From the NCBI GenBank assembly GCA_023386585.1, contig JAEWJM010000008.1, positions 1-43,554 on the forward strand: a stretch of DNA of 43,554 bases. Direction: 5' to 3'. The notes under the pieces were generated by a model. That model searched no databases, was not told the DNA's origin, and saw nothing but the letters and a program-made list of their open reading frames with translations. This DNA is from Bacteroidota bacterium (GTDB lineage Bacteria; Bacteroidota; Bacteroidia; Flavobacteriales; Flavobacteriaceae). This document shows positions 34,393 through 43,554 of this stretch, one piece after another. Numbering within the stretch: the stretch's first letter is position 1; every line of letters starts with the position of its first letter. A program made the position numbers and the translations under genes.

Positions 34393-34422
34393 AAAAACCA
34401 ACGGTAAACTGTTGGTTTTTTT
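34393..34422 (+). terminator. Rho-independent terminator after the small lipoprotein gene
   Basis: A perfect 10-bp stem, AAAAACCAAC (34393-34402) and GTTGGTTTTT (34411-34420), with an 8-nt loop and a T run to 34422. Confidence 0.85.
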
Positions 34423-34450
34423 GTTTATATTAGAGTTCTCAAATCGACAA

Positions 34451-35107
34451 ATGGCAATCATAAATCATTTAAATCGAATACCTGCAATAAAAGTCCTCGC
34501 TGCAAACGGTCCTTACGCAGTTATTGATCTTTCGGCGGCCAATCCGGCGCTTACGCAAGTAAAAAATGTGGAACAATACCAGAAATACATCGACGATTTT
34601 CTGAGAAAAAACAGCGCGACAGTAGCATACGGCGGTTACAATGAGCGACGCAGTTTGTATGACGATGCCGAATTGTTCAATGATGGTGATTCAGAGCCAA
34701 GAAACATTCACCTCGGGACCGACCTATGGGCAAAAGCAGGAACCGAAGTTTTGGCGGCTCTTTCGGGAACGGTTCATAGCTTCGCTTTCAATGCAGGAAA
34801 AGGAAATTACGGCCCGACGATCATTCTCGAGCACAAGATCGAGGGAGAACGTTTCTTTACGCTATACGGGCACCTTTCGTTAGAAGATATTGGCGAGCTC
34901 GAAATAGGCGAACGCTTTGAATCCGGAGCCGTTATCGGCAAGTTGGGAACTGCTTTTGAAAATGGTGGGTACGCTCCGCACCTTCACTTTCAACTGATAC
35001 TTGACATAGGCGATTATTTCGGTGATTATCCCGGCGTTTGCAGTGAATCCGATGCCGAGTTCTACGTCAACAATTGTCCTGATCCAAACCTGATGTTAAA
35101 ACTATAA
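34451..35107 (+). CDS. M23 (LytM-type) metallopeptidase domain protein
   Basis: 218 residues from the ATG at 34451. The frame could begin at a TTG at 34412, but that codon lies inside the terminator, so the ATG is preferred. M23 zinc and catalytic residues are present: H87 and D91 in HLGTD, H141 in LYGHLS, and H177/H179 in PHLHF. Family members cut peptidoglycan cross-bridges. The protein has no signal peptide, so it may be cytoplasmic or exported by another route. Its stop is 1 nt before the lipoprotein gene, suggesting an operon of 34451-35582 that may extend into the kinase gene. Confidence 0.85.
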   Translation: MAIINHLNRIPAIKVLAANGPYAVIDLSAANPALTQVKNVEQYQKYIDDFLRKNSATVAYGGYNERRSLYDDAELFNDGDSEPRNIHLGTDLWAKAGTEVLAALSGTVHSFAFNAGKGNYGPTIILEHKIEGERFFTLYGHLSLEDIGELEIGERFESGAVIGKLGTAFENGGYAPHLHFQLILDIGDYFGDYPGVCSESDAEFYVNNCPDPNLMLKL

Positions 35108-35108
35108 G

Positions 35109-35582
35109 ATGAAAAGGATTATCATACTTCTGTGCCTTCTGACACTGGCGGGTTGTAAATCAAAGAAAACTCCTGCAGTGCCTAAACCTGCGCCCATTCC
35201 GAAAGTTTCAAAAATCGATCCTGAAAAAGTTGATGAAGAGCAAAGCAACAAGGCTTACGATTTAGGAAAACGTGTTTTGATGACCTGCAACACAAGCAGG
35301 TTCAAACCTTTCACTTCTTCCGAAGCGACCGCCGATGTTATTAAAAACACTACCCAGGAAAGGCTTACGAAGACCTGCAATAATTTCCGCCTGAAATATG
35401 GCTCGTTTCGTGACATTCACCTTGTGGAAGTACTACGCAACAGGACTAATAAAACCAACATTTACCGCTTCAAGGCAGCTTACGAAAAAAAGATTGCCAA
35501 TAAAGAGCTTCGCGTGATAATGAATGACCTCAACCAGGTTTCAGCGATTAAGTCGCTCGACTGGAAGGACGAATTTAAATAA
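35109..35582 (+). CDS. Lipoprotein of unknown function
   Basis: 157 residues. Signal peptide with lipobox LTLAGC puts the lipidated cysteine at C16. It is followed by a Lys/Pro-rich linker (KSKKTPAVPKPAPIPK) and a mixed helix/strand domain of about 110 residues with a CNTSRF segment. The domain order suggests a small cone-shaped NTF2-like fold, but I cannot assign it. It starts 1 nt after the M23 gene and ends 14 nt before the large kinase gene. Confidence 0.75.
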   Translation: MKRIIILLCLLTLAGCKSKKTPAVPKPAPIPKVSKIDPEKVDEEQSNKAYDLGKRVLMTCNTSRFKPFTSSEATADVIKNTTQERLTKTCNNFRLKYGSFRDIHLVEVLRNRTNKTNIYRFKAAYEKKIANKELRVIMNDLNQVSAIKSLDWKDEFK

Positions 35583-35596
35583 TAACCGCGCAATCT

Positions 35597-38500
35597 ATGA
35601 TCACACGCCAACAAAAAGTACCGGAATTCCTTTTAGGAGGCGGCGAAATGGGCGAACGCATCAGGAATTTTGACTGGGCGAACAATCCGTTGGGACCGCC
35701 TGAAACGTGGGAACAAAGTCTTCGCACTTGCGTTCGGATAATGCTAACGTCGAGTCAGCCCATCTGGATCGGTTGGGGCCCGCAGCTCATCAAGCTGTAC
35801 AACGACCCATACAAGGCTATTGTTGGCGGAAAACACCCTGTGGCACTCGGTCAGCCGGCTTCAATTGTGTGGAGCGATATCTGGAAAGACATCGGGCCGA
35901 TGCTTCGAAAGGTAATGGAAAATGACGAAGGCACCTACGTCGAGTCGCAGTTGCTGATCATGGAGCGGAATAATTATCCCGAAGAAACCTACTATACCTT
36001 CTCCTACACTCCTATCCCCGGCGATAATGGCGGTACTGGCGGGATGATTTGTGCAAACACCGATGATACCGCCCGAATCATCAACGAACGCGCCCTGAAG
36101 GTACTTCGTGACATGGGTAAGCTTTCCTACCGCGAAAAGACGATTCCGAAGATTTATTCGAAGGCAACCAAAATTCTTGCTGAAAACAACAAGGATTTTC
36201 CGCTGGCTCTTATCTATCAAATAAACGAATCCGACATGACGGCACGTGCAGTTTCGTGGGCCGGCGATAAATCCGAATACAATTCCTTTCCTGAATTTGC
36301 CGATTTGTCAAATCCGTCGCCGGAAACACGGCCACTGGCAGACACTGCATTGTCAGATAAGGGAATAATATTCAAAAATCTGAATGGCGATTCCATGCGC
36401 GCGGGATTTTGGCCGATTCCACCGAAACAGGCAGCGTACATTCCTTTGCGCGTTACAAACAGGCAAATTCCGTGTGCAATCCTGGTCGTCGGATTGAATC
36501 CATATCGAAAAGTCGATGCCGATTATCAGCAATTCATCAAGCTTATCGGCGACCAGCTTTCGCTTGAGATGAACATAATCGCCGCGCTCGAGGAAGAACG
36601 CAAACGGGCCGAATCACTGGCTCAGCTCGATAAGGCAAAAACATTATTCTTTAACAATATAAGTCACGAATTCCGCACTCCGCTGACACTTATGCTCGGC
36701 CCTTTGGAGGAATTGCTCCTCGAATCGGACGGATTTTCGGGCGAAGGCAAGGCAAATATCGAAACGGCCCATAGAAACGCGCTGCGACTGTTGAAACTTG
36801 TCAATACGCTTTTGGATTTCAGCAGGCTTGAAAACGGACGACTTCGCGCACAGTTTGCGTCGGTCGACATTGCTCTGTTTACTCGCAGTCTCGCCAGTGC
36901 ATTTCAATCTGTTATTGAAAAAGCAGGCCTGTCGTATGTTGTCGAAATTGAAAACGTGCCTTCAGCAGTGTACGTCGACAAGCAAATGTGGGAAAAGATT
37001 GTTTTCAACCTGCTTTCTAACGCGTTCAAGTTTACACTTCATGGAACTATCACCGTTCGCCTGTGCAGTGAAAATAATTCAGTCGTATTAAAGGTTTCCG
37101 ATACGGGTTGTGGAGTTCCTGCAAATGAATTGCCCAACATGTTCAAAAGGTTCCACCGAATTCAGGGCTCCAACGGCCGTACATTTGAAGGCAGCGGAAT
37201 CGGCCTTTCGATGATCAAAGAACTTGTCGCAAGTCACGGTGGCGAAATTTCGGTCGATAGTACAGAAGGAAAAGGAACCACGTTCACCGTCACCATTCCG
37301 ACAGGAAATTTACACCTCGATCCCGAACAGATCATAGCCGATAATCAGACTATCGATTCCATTTCCAATATTTACGTTGATGAAGCTGCAACCTTTCTTG
37401 CAGATGGCGTTGAAACTTATGATTTACCAGAAACACCGGCAAGTTCCGGTGAGCGGCCACGAATTTTAGTTGTCGATGACAACGCCGATATGAGGGATTA
37501 CATCAGCAACCTTCTTCGAAAAAGTTACGAAATAGCAACCGCGATCAACGGCGCTGATGCGCTTGAAAAAATAGCAGAAGTCAAGCCGATGCTCATTCTA
37601 AGCGACATCATGATGCCCGGAATGGATGGACTGGAAATGCTGAAGGCGCTAAAAGAAATGCCGCAAACGCAGCAAATTCCGGTTATACTGCTTTCGGCGC
37701 GTGCCGGTGAAGAAGCCCGCATTCACGGATATGACACCGGAGCCGACGATTATCTCGTGAAACCATTTTCGGCGAGGGAATTAAATGCACGGGTCGCGGC
37801 GCAGCTAAAAATCGCAAGGACAAGGCAAAACAGTGAAAGGCAACTTCGAAACTTATTCCTGCAGGCGCCGGTTGCAATAGCAATTTTTCGGGGACCGAGC
37901 TTTGTGGTCGAAGTCGCCAATGAAAAAATGCTTGACTTCTGGGGAAAAACTTCCGCCGAAGTCTTGAACAAGCCCATATTTGAAGCAATTCCGTTGGCGC
38001 GGAACCAGGGTTATGAAGAGATATTGTCGCGAGTTTATACGACCGGTGAACGCTTTGTAGCGCCTGAAATGTCCATTTTGCAGGACCGCCACGGAAATGT
38101 CCAACAAAAATACATTCGACTGGTTTACGAGGCATTGCGTGATGAAGACGGGACGATTTCAGGAATAATGGAACTTACGACTGACATCACTTCGGAGGTA
38201 GAAGCGCGCAAGAAAATCGAAGAAAGTGAGAAGCAACTGACCTTTGCGCTTGATGGTGGCGAAATGGGTACGTTCGACTATTTTCCGCTTGAAGGCAAGC
38301 TGGTTTGGTCCGATCGGACGCGCGAGTTTTTTGGAGCAGACCAGTCGGTCGAACCCAATTTTGATGTTTTCCTGAAAGCAGTCCATCCTGAAGACCGTGA
38401 AAAAGCCGCTTCGGTAGCGCATAAAGCGCTGGTATCGGGAGGCGACGGAATATACGACAATGAGTATCGCACCGTAAGTTCTATTGATGGAAAAACAAGG

Positions 38501-40504
38501 TGGTTGCGTGCCAAGGCAAAAGTAGTTTTTGATGAGAATGGGACTGCGATCCGGATGACGGGTGTCACGCAGGACATCAGTAAACAAAAAGCAGCAGAGG
38601 AGCGGAATCGCCTGCTCATTTCGATTATTGAAGAAAGCAACGAGTTCATTGGCCTGGCAGCGTTGGATGGAAGCATCCGCTATGGAAATCCGGCAGCGTT
38701 GGAAAAATTGGGTTGGGATACTTACGAGAACAGAGATATTATTGATTGTGTTTATCCTGAGGACAGGGCGCTTGCCGCTGAACTCATACCGCAACTGCTG
38801 ACCGACGGCTCATTTCAAAACGAAATCCGTTTTTACAACGAAAAGACAATGCAGCCTTTCTGGCTTCAGTGGAACGTTTTTGTCATTCAGGATGACGCCG
38901 GCAAAATGATTAGCTTCGGCACGGTCAGCACCGACATCACTGAACGCAAGATCGCCGAACTGGCCCTACGCGAGAGCGAGTTGCGCTTCCGTTCGCTCGC
39001 CGATCAATCGCCCATGTTCATCTATATTATCGAGCCGGACAAAAATGCCCATATCAGCTACTTTAATCGGGCCTGGTTGCGATACACCGGCCAGACAATC
39101 GATCAGGCGCTCGGCCGCGCGTGGGACGGGATAGTGCACCCTGATGATGTTCCAACCGTACTGGCGATCTACGCCGAAGCTTATAAAAACAAAGAGCCGT
39201 ACGTTCTCGATGCAATCCGCATCCGCAATAGCGAAGGCGCTTACCGATGGTTTACTTTTAAAAGCAATCCGAGATTTCTCGAAGATGGCACATTTGCCGG
39301 ATATATTGGCGTTGGTTTCGACATCCACGAGCGTAAGGTCGCCGAGGAAAAGCTTAGGGAAAGTGAAGAACGGTTCCGTACTCTTGCGCAGAAACTGCCG
39401 CAACTGGTTTGGGTAACGGACAAAGACGGGAATTCAGAATTTGAGTCGGCACGCTGGAGAGAGTACAGCGGAATTCACTGTGAAGAATCGCCGTGGAATG
39501 ATATTGTGCATCCGGACGACTTCAATTCGATTGAAAGAAAGTGGCGCAACAGCCTTAAAACCGGGCAAACCTATAAGGCGGAAGCGCGACTTCGGGATAA
39601 ATCGGGAAATTACCGATGGCATTCGGTTCTTGGCGAGCCGGTTTTTGATGGCGAAAACAACATTGTAAAATGGGTTGGCGCCTTTACGGATATCCAAAAT
39701 GAGAAATCGATCTCGCAGGATCTCGAAAAGTTGGTTGAAGAGCGTACAAACGAGCTGGTTCTTAAAAACGAAACGCTGGAGCAAATGAACAAGGAGCTCG
39801 AATCGTTTGCCTACATTTCAAGCCATGACCTTCAGGAACCGCTGCGCAAAATCCAGACGTTTGCTTCGCGAATCGTCGAACACGATCACGATACGCTTTC
39901 GGATAAGGCAAAGGATTATTTCGCAAGAATGGAAAATGCAGCGCTGCGAATGAAAACGCTGATTGAAGACCTTCTAGCGTATTCGCGGACAAGCACGGTG
40001 GATAAAGTGTATACTACAACGCATCTGAACGACATTGTTGAGGAAATCAAACAGGATTTCAGTGAAGACATCGAACAAAAACATGCGGTAATCGAAGCCG
40101 AGCAAATGTGTGATGTCTATATCATTCCTTTCCAGTTCCGGCAACTGATGCACAACCTGATCGCCAATTCCCTGAAATTCGCCAAGCCGGATGAACCGCC
40201 GCATATTGTGATCACAAGCGAGATTGCAACCGGCGATACTTTTCATGTTGACAAGCTGAACCCGTCGAGGACATACTGCCATATTAGCGTTTCGGATAAT
40301 GGAATCGGATTCGCATCGGAATACAAGGAAAAAATATTCGAGGTTTTTCAGCGGCTGCATACCCGGGAAACCTACATCGGAACCGGAATCGGACTTGCCA
40401 TTGTAAAAAAGATTGTCGACAACCACGACGGCGTAATTACCGCCACCGGTGAAGCGAACGAAGGTGCAACTTTCGATATTTATCTTCCGGCTGCAGCGGA
40501 ATAG
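35597..40504 (+). CDS. Large hybrid sensor histidine kinase with two kinase modules and a receiver domain
   Basis: 1635 residues. Order: a PAS-like domain starting FLLGGGEMGERIRNFDW (about 10-170), a GAF-like region (about 180-330), kinase module 1 (H357 in SHEFRTP, N-box LLSNAFKF near 470, GSGIGL near 533), receiver domain (VVDDNADMRDY near 623, phospho-acceptor D670), then four or more PAS/PAC repeats (about 745-1380), a coiled-coil and kinase module 2 (H1410 in SSHDLQEPLRK, GTGIGLAIV near 1596). No DNA-binding output domain is seen. Phosphate may pass from module 1 to the receiver and influence module 2 (inference). No transmembrane segment is evident, so sensing is probably cytoplasmic. 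It shares its terminal module with the next gene. Confidence 0.85.
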   Translation: MITRQQKVPEFLLGGGEMGERIRNFDWANNPLGPPETWEQSLRTCVRIMLTSSQPIWIGWGPQLIKLYNDPYKAIVGGKHPVALGQPASIVWSDIWKDIGPMLRKVMENDEGTYVESQLLIMERNNYPEETYYTFSYTPIPGDNGGTGGMICANTDDTARIINERALKVLRDMGKLSYREKTIPKIYSKATKILAENNKDFPLALIYQINESDMTARAVSWAGDKSEYNSFPEFADLSNPSPETRPLADTALSDKGIIFKNLNGDSMRAGFWPIPPKQAAYIPLRVTNRQIPCAILVVGLNPYRKVDADYQQFIKLIGDQLSLEMNIIAALEEERKRAESLAQLDKAKTLFFNNISHEFRTPLTLMLGPLEELLLESDGFSGEGKANIETAHRNALRLLKLVNTLLDFSRLENGRLRAQFASVDIALFTRSLASAFQSVIEKAGLSYVVEIENVPSAVYVDKQMWEKIVFNLLSNAFKFTLHGTITVRLCSENNSVVLKVSDTGCGVPANELPNMFKRFHRIQGSNGRTFEGSGIGLSMIKELVASHGGEISVDSTEGKGTTFTVTIPTGNLHLDPEQIIADNQTIDSISNIYVDEAATFLADGVETYDLPETPASSGERPRILVVDDNADMRDYISNLLRKSYEIATAINGADALEKIAEVKPMLILSDIMMPGMDGLEMLKALKEMPQTQQIPVILLSARAGEEARIHGYDTGADDYLVKPFSARELNARVAAQLKIARTRQNSERQLRNLFLQAPVAIAIFRGPSFVVEVANEKMLDFWGKTSAEVLNKPIFEAIPLARNQGYEEILSRVYTTGERFVAPEMSILQDRHGNVQQKYIRLVYEALRDEDGTISGIMELTTDITSEVEARKKIEESEKQLTFALDGGEMGTFDYFPLEGKLVWSDRTREFFGADQSVEPNFDVFLKAVHPEDREKAASVAHKALVSGGDGIYDNEYRTVSSIDGKTRWLRAKAKVVFDENGTAIRMTGVTQDISKQKAAEERNRLLISIIEESNEFIGLAALDGSIRYGNPAALEKLGWDTYENRDIIDCVYPEDRALAAELIPQLLTDGSFQNEIRFYNEKTMQPFWLQWNVFVIQDDAGKMISFGTVSTDITERKIAELALRESELRFRSLADQSPMFIYIIEPDKNAHISYFNRAWLRYTGQTIDQALGRAWDGIVHPDDVPTVLAIYAEAYKNKEPYVLDAIRIRNSEGAYRWFTFKSNPRFLEDGTFAGYIGVGFDIHERKVAEEKLRESEERFRTLAQKLPQLVWVTDKDGNSEFESARWREYSGIHCEESPWNDIVHPDDFNSIERKWRNSLKTGQTYKAEARLRDKSGNYRWHSVLGEPVFDGENNIVKWVGAFTDIQNEKSISQDLEKLVEERTNELVLKNETLEQMNKELESFAYISSHDLQEPLRKIQTFASRIVEHDHDTLSDKAKDYFARMENAALRMKTLIEDLLAYSRTSTVDKVYTTTHLNDIVEEIKQDFSEDIEQKHAVIEAEQMCDVYIIPFQFRQLMHNLIANSLKFAKPDEPPHIVITSEIATGDTFHVDKLNPSRTYCHISVSDNGIGFASEYKEKIFEVFQRLHTRETYIGTGIGLAIVKKIVDNHDGVITATGEANEGATFDIYLPAAAE

Positions 40505-40514
40505 GAATTTTTCA

Positions 40515-40522
40515 TATATTTA
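40515..40522 (+). promoter_or_regulatory. -7-like box between the two kinase genes
   Basis: TATATTTA differs from TAnnTTTG by one base, 17 nt before the start at 40540. The second kinase may thus have its own promoter. Confidence 0.3.
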
Positions 40523-40539
40523 GGTGTAACGAAAAACAG

Positions 40540-43500
40540 ATGAAGCAAATCGATTTTGAAGCAGCGTTCAAAGCCATGCCGGGCACGGCAGCACTGCTGG
40601 ACATCGATGCGCCAAAATATTCAATCCTCGCCGCAACAGCCGATTTTTTGAAACCGTCGGGTAAATCTGAAAACGATGTGGTTGGCAAAGGAATATTTGA
40701 AGCTTTTCCGTTAAATCCGGAAGGCTCCGGAAAAATCAACGTGGAAGCATTGGAAACTTCGTTTCAGAAAGTCATCCAATTCAAAAAAGAAGATACGCTT
40801 CCCGTTCACCGTTATGACGTACTGGAGCAAACGAGCGACTATTCTGAACGGTACTGGGAAATCAGCATCAACCCAGTGCTCTCTGATGGCGGCGAAGTCA
40901 TCCACATCATTATCAGCGCGAAAGACATTACCCAAAAAATTACCTCAAGCCAATACGAAGAAAAAATACTCGGCTTGCAAAATGCTTATGAACTGTTTAT
41001 GCAGGCACCGATTGCCATTGCTATTATCAAAGGCGCCGATATGCAGATTGACATGGCAAACGATCCGATCCTTCACATCTGGGGCAAAGGGCGCGATGTA
41101 GTAAACAAAAAATTAACCGATGTTCTTCCGGAATTTCATGATCAGGGGCTGATTGCGATCATGCAGGATGTTTTTCAGACGGGAAATCCATATTTTGGAT
41201 ATGAAACGCCAATCGATTTGGTGCGTGACGGACATCAGGAAACGCTTTATTTCAATTTCTTTTATCAGCCATTTTATGAAGGCGGAGAATCCTCGCCCGC
41301 GGGCGTGATGATTTTTGCCAATAACATTTCGGAACGCGTCAATGCCATAAAACGAATCCAGTTGACGGAAGTCCGTTTTCAGGAAAAACTGCTGTACAGG
41401 CAGGCATTGCTTGAAGCCCATAATTCGGCGAGTCTTGACGGAATTTTAATTGTGGATGCCAACGCCCAAATCGTTACGTGGAACAAGCGGTTCATCGATA
41501 TCTGGCATATGCCGCAGGAAATCCTTGATAAACGCGACGATAGCATTGTACTTGATTTTGCTCAGAAACTGCTCAAAAAGCCAGAGGATTTCCTAGCTGA
41601 TGTGCGGGAATGTTATGCCAATCCCGAGCGGCCGCGTACCGATGATCTTGAATTTGCTGACGGCCGGGTCATTGAACGGCGAGGCTATCCGGTCATTGGC
41701 GAAAATGGGGAATATTTTGGTTGGTCATGGGCATTCCGGGATGTGACCGACCATCGGAATTATGAAAAAACAATCAGCGAAAACGAGCACAGGTTTCGTA
41801 CCTTAATCGAAGAAGCCACTGTTGCAACGGCGCTGTATCTGGGCGAAAACATTGAAGTCCAATATGCCAACCAAATCATGTTGGATTATTGGGGAAAAGA
41901 CAAGTCGGTAATTGGCAAGCCGTTTTTGGACGCGCTACCCGAATTAAAAGGCCAGCCGTTTATCGGGATGCTGAAGGAAGTTTACACCGAGGGAAAAACA
42001 ATCAATCAATACCGCTATCCGGCAACGTTGGTGATTAATGGCAAACCCAAGCTGTCGTATTTTAACTTTACGTACAAGCCTCTTCGGGATGAATCCGGCA
42101 AAATTTACGGAATCCACCACATGGCCATCGATGTTTCGGAAGAAGTCCTGCTGACACAGGCGCTTAAGGATAGCCGGCAACGTTTCGAAAACCTGATCCG
42201 CGATGCAACAGTCGGAATTGTTGTGATGACCGGAAAGGATATGGTGGTCGAAATCGCCAATGTCGCTTACGGTAAACTTCTAAATCTGTCTTCGGAAGAC
42301 CTCGTAGGAAAACCGCTATTTGATGTAATCCCAACCAATCGTGAAAAATACCTTCCGCTTCTTCAGCAGGTTTTCAGGACCGGCGAACCATTGTTTCTTT
42401 ACGGAACTCCGTATGACTTCAACGATGGCAGCGGGATATCGCAAGGATTTGTAAACGCCGTTTACCAACCCTACAAGGATGTCGACGGTTCGATAATCGG
42501 CGTGATGGCTCTTGGCCAGGACGTGACCGCGCAAACACTGCTTACAAGGCAACTTGAGCAGAGTACGGAACAGTACCGCGACCTCGCTGACTCGCTCGAT
42601 GAGAAGGTTCGGGAGCGCACTTTTACATTGGCGCAGCTAAACGAAACTTTCCGCTACGCAGAACAGATCGGTAATTTTGGAAGTTACCGCTACAATTACC
42701 AAAACCACGAGCTGACCTATTCTGAAAACCTGTACCGTATTTTGGGATGCGAACCGTTTGAATTTCCACCAGGCCCTGAGGAATTCATCAAATTCATACA
42801 TCCGGAAGATCGCGATTATGTCAACAAAGCGACTACGGATGCCTTCGACAAACGCGAACCTTCGCGATGGGAATACCGGCTGTACCGAAAAGACGGTAAG
42901 CTCATTCACGTTCGTGGCACCGGGAAACTGGTCGATGGCGACAATGGTGGAAAATACATGATCGGCACGCTTCAGGACATTACCGAAGAAAAAAAGCAGG
43001 AAGAGCAGCTTAGGGAAAACAATGAAGCGCTCACCACAATGAACAAGGAACTCGAGTCTTTTGCCTACATCTCGAGCCATGATTTACAGGAGCCGCTGCG
43101 GAAAATCCAGACTTTCGCCTCCAGGATTATTGAAGACGACTACGAAAACATGTCGGAAAGCGGCAAAACGTACTTTTCGAAGATCCAGAATGCGGCTTTG
43201 CGAATGCAAACGCTGATCGATGACTTGTTAGTGTATTCGCGAACCAGCACCGAAGACCGCAAATTTGAAAATATCAACCTGCACGATATTGTTGCCGAAA
43301 TTACTGAGGAACTCCGTGAAGATATTGAGCTTTACCAGGCGGAAGTCTGGATTGGAGCGATGTGTGAAATGCGTGTAATACCATTTCAGTTTCGCCAACT
43401 AATGCACAATCTAATCGGAAATGCCTTAAAATTCTCAAAGCGTAGTGAGAGGCCGCGGATTGAAATCAATTGCGAAACCGTCGACAGCTCGGTTTTGGGG

Positions 43501-43554
43501 AACGAAAAGGCATTTACGTTTGAAAAATACCATCACATAAGTGTGAGCGACAAC
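40540..43554 (+). CDS. PAS-rich sensor histidine kinase, truncated by the window edge
   Basis: The frame is open from the ATG at 40540 to the right edge, giving 1005 residues without a stop. Five or so PAS/PAC repeats are visible (about 5-130, 150-270, 300-405, 415-530, 545-665 and 700-810), several with the FxQAPIAIAIIKG or FRTLIEEATVATALYLG type start. A kinase module follows: H847 in ISSHDLQEPLRK, N-box LMHNLIGNALKF near 955, and the window ends in SVSDN, the start of the ATP-binding G1 box. Its kinase module matches that of the preceding gene along its whole length, so the two are likely a duplication. No receiver domain is seen before the edge. Confidence 0.9.
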   Translation, partial: MKQIDFEAAFKAMPGTAALLDIDAPKYSILAATADFLKPSGKSENDVVGKGIFEAFPLNPEGSGKINVEALETSFQKVIQFKKEDTLPVHRYDVLEQTSDYSERYWEISINPVLSDGGEVIHIIISAKDITQKITSSQYEEKILGLQNAYELFMQAPIAIAIIKGADMQIDMANDPILHIWGKGRDVVNKKLTDVLPEFHDQGLIAIMQDVFQTGNPYFGYETPIDLVRDGHQETLYFNFFYQPFYEGGESSPAGVMIFANNISERVNAIKRIQLTEVRFQEKLLYRQALLEAHNSASLDGILIVDANAQIVTWNKRFIDIWHMPQEILDKRDDSIVLDFAQKLLKKPEDFLADVRECYANPERPRTDDLEFADGRVIERRGYPVIGENGEYFGWSWAFRDVTDHRNYEKTISENEHRFRTLIEEATVATALYLGENIEVQYANQIMLDYWGKDKSVIGKPFLDALPELKGQPFIGMLKEVYTEGKTINQYRYPATLVINGKPKLSYFNFTYKPLRDESGKIYGIHHMAIDVSEEVLLTQALKDSRQRFENLIRDATVGIVVMTGKDMVVEIANVAYGKLLNLSSEDLVGKPLFDVIPTNREKYLPLLQQVFRTGEPLFLYGTPYDFNDGSGISQGFVNAVYQPYKDVDGSIIGVMALGQDVTAQTLLTRQLEQSTEQYRDLADSLDEKVRERTFTLAQLNETFRYAEQIGNFGSYRYNYQNHELTYSENLYRILGCEPFEFPPGPEEFIKFIHPEDRDYVNKATTDAFDKREPSRWEYRLYRKDGKLIHVRGTGKLVDGDNGGKYMIGTLQDITEEKKQEEQLRENNEALTTMNKELESFAYISSHDLQEPLRKIQTFASRIIEDDYENMSESGKTYFSKIQNAALRMQTLIDDLLVYSRTSTEDRKFENINLHDIVAEITEELREDIELYQAEVWIGAMCEMRVIPFQFRQLMHNLIGNALKFSKRSERPRIEINCETVDSSVLGNEKAFTFEKYHHISVSDN

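Noticed and set aside
34412..34450. TTG start of the M23 protein
   Set aside because: This codon lies within a strong terminator stem; the ATG at 34451 gives the same catalytic domain.

Overview
The window looks like a chromosomal segment of a Flavobacteriaceae bacterium, most likely Flavobacterium or a close relative. The evidence is promoter boxes of the Bacteroidetes type (TTG about 20 nt before TAnnTTTG), few Shine-Dalgarno sequences, Bacteroidetes-type protein families (fused E1 alpha/beta dehydrogenase, SIMPL protein, DUF3347 protein, AraC regulator with an N-terminal CxxC module) and intergenic elements that I recognise as typical of Flavobacterium. I see no rRNA, tRNA, insertion sequence, prophage or CRISPR array.

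Layout. 1-340 is a 64-bp tandem repeat array. 495-4811 holds an exonuclease/GIY-YIG protein, a structured leader or small RNA, a GNAT acetyltransferase with an ornithine/alanine racemase-like enzyme, and an MscS channel. 5122-11337 is a copper-handling locus: AraC-type regulator, CopA P-type ATPase, small HMA protein, DUF3347 protein, and a multicopper oxidase with a C-terminal barrel-like domain. 11470-16566 is a divergent damage-tolerance cassette: S24 (LexA/UmuD-like) repressor on the minus strand, then Y-family polymerase and DnaE-like polymerase on the plus strand. 16609-22039 is mostly minus strand: SIMPL protein, rhomboid protease, class V aminotransferase and GlmM, with one lipid A-type acyltransferase on the plus strand. 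22186-28583 has AcpH-like phosphodiesterase, ClC channel, UvrA and a LOG-family protein. 28685-35582 has a degenerate M1-like protein with a barrel-like C-terminus (TTG start), the fused E1 dehydrogenase, two lipoproteins and an M23 peptidase. 35597-43554 has two large PAS-rich histidine kinases in tandem; the second runs off the right edge.

How the genes work together. The copper locus forms a plausible detection, cytoplasmic export and periplasmic oxidation/binding pathway. A 16-nt promoter motif is shared by copA and by the three-gene periplasmic unit. The S24 repressor probably controls the two error-prone polymerases through paired GAATATnnATCC half-sites. The end-of-window kinases share a nearly identical terminal kinase module and probably arose by duplication.

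Most unusual signals: three related, foldable intergenic elements placed at gene 3' ends (11350-11463, 20556-20648, 27738-27816); the putative structured RNA at 1960-2109; the copper-locus motif and the oxidase-barrel fusion; the repressor lacking the usual Ala-Gly cleavage site; and the 64-bp array. No clearly new defence system or mobile system was found.
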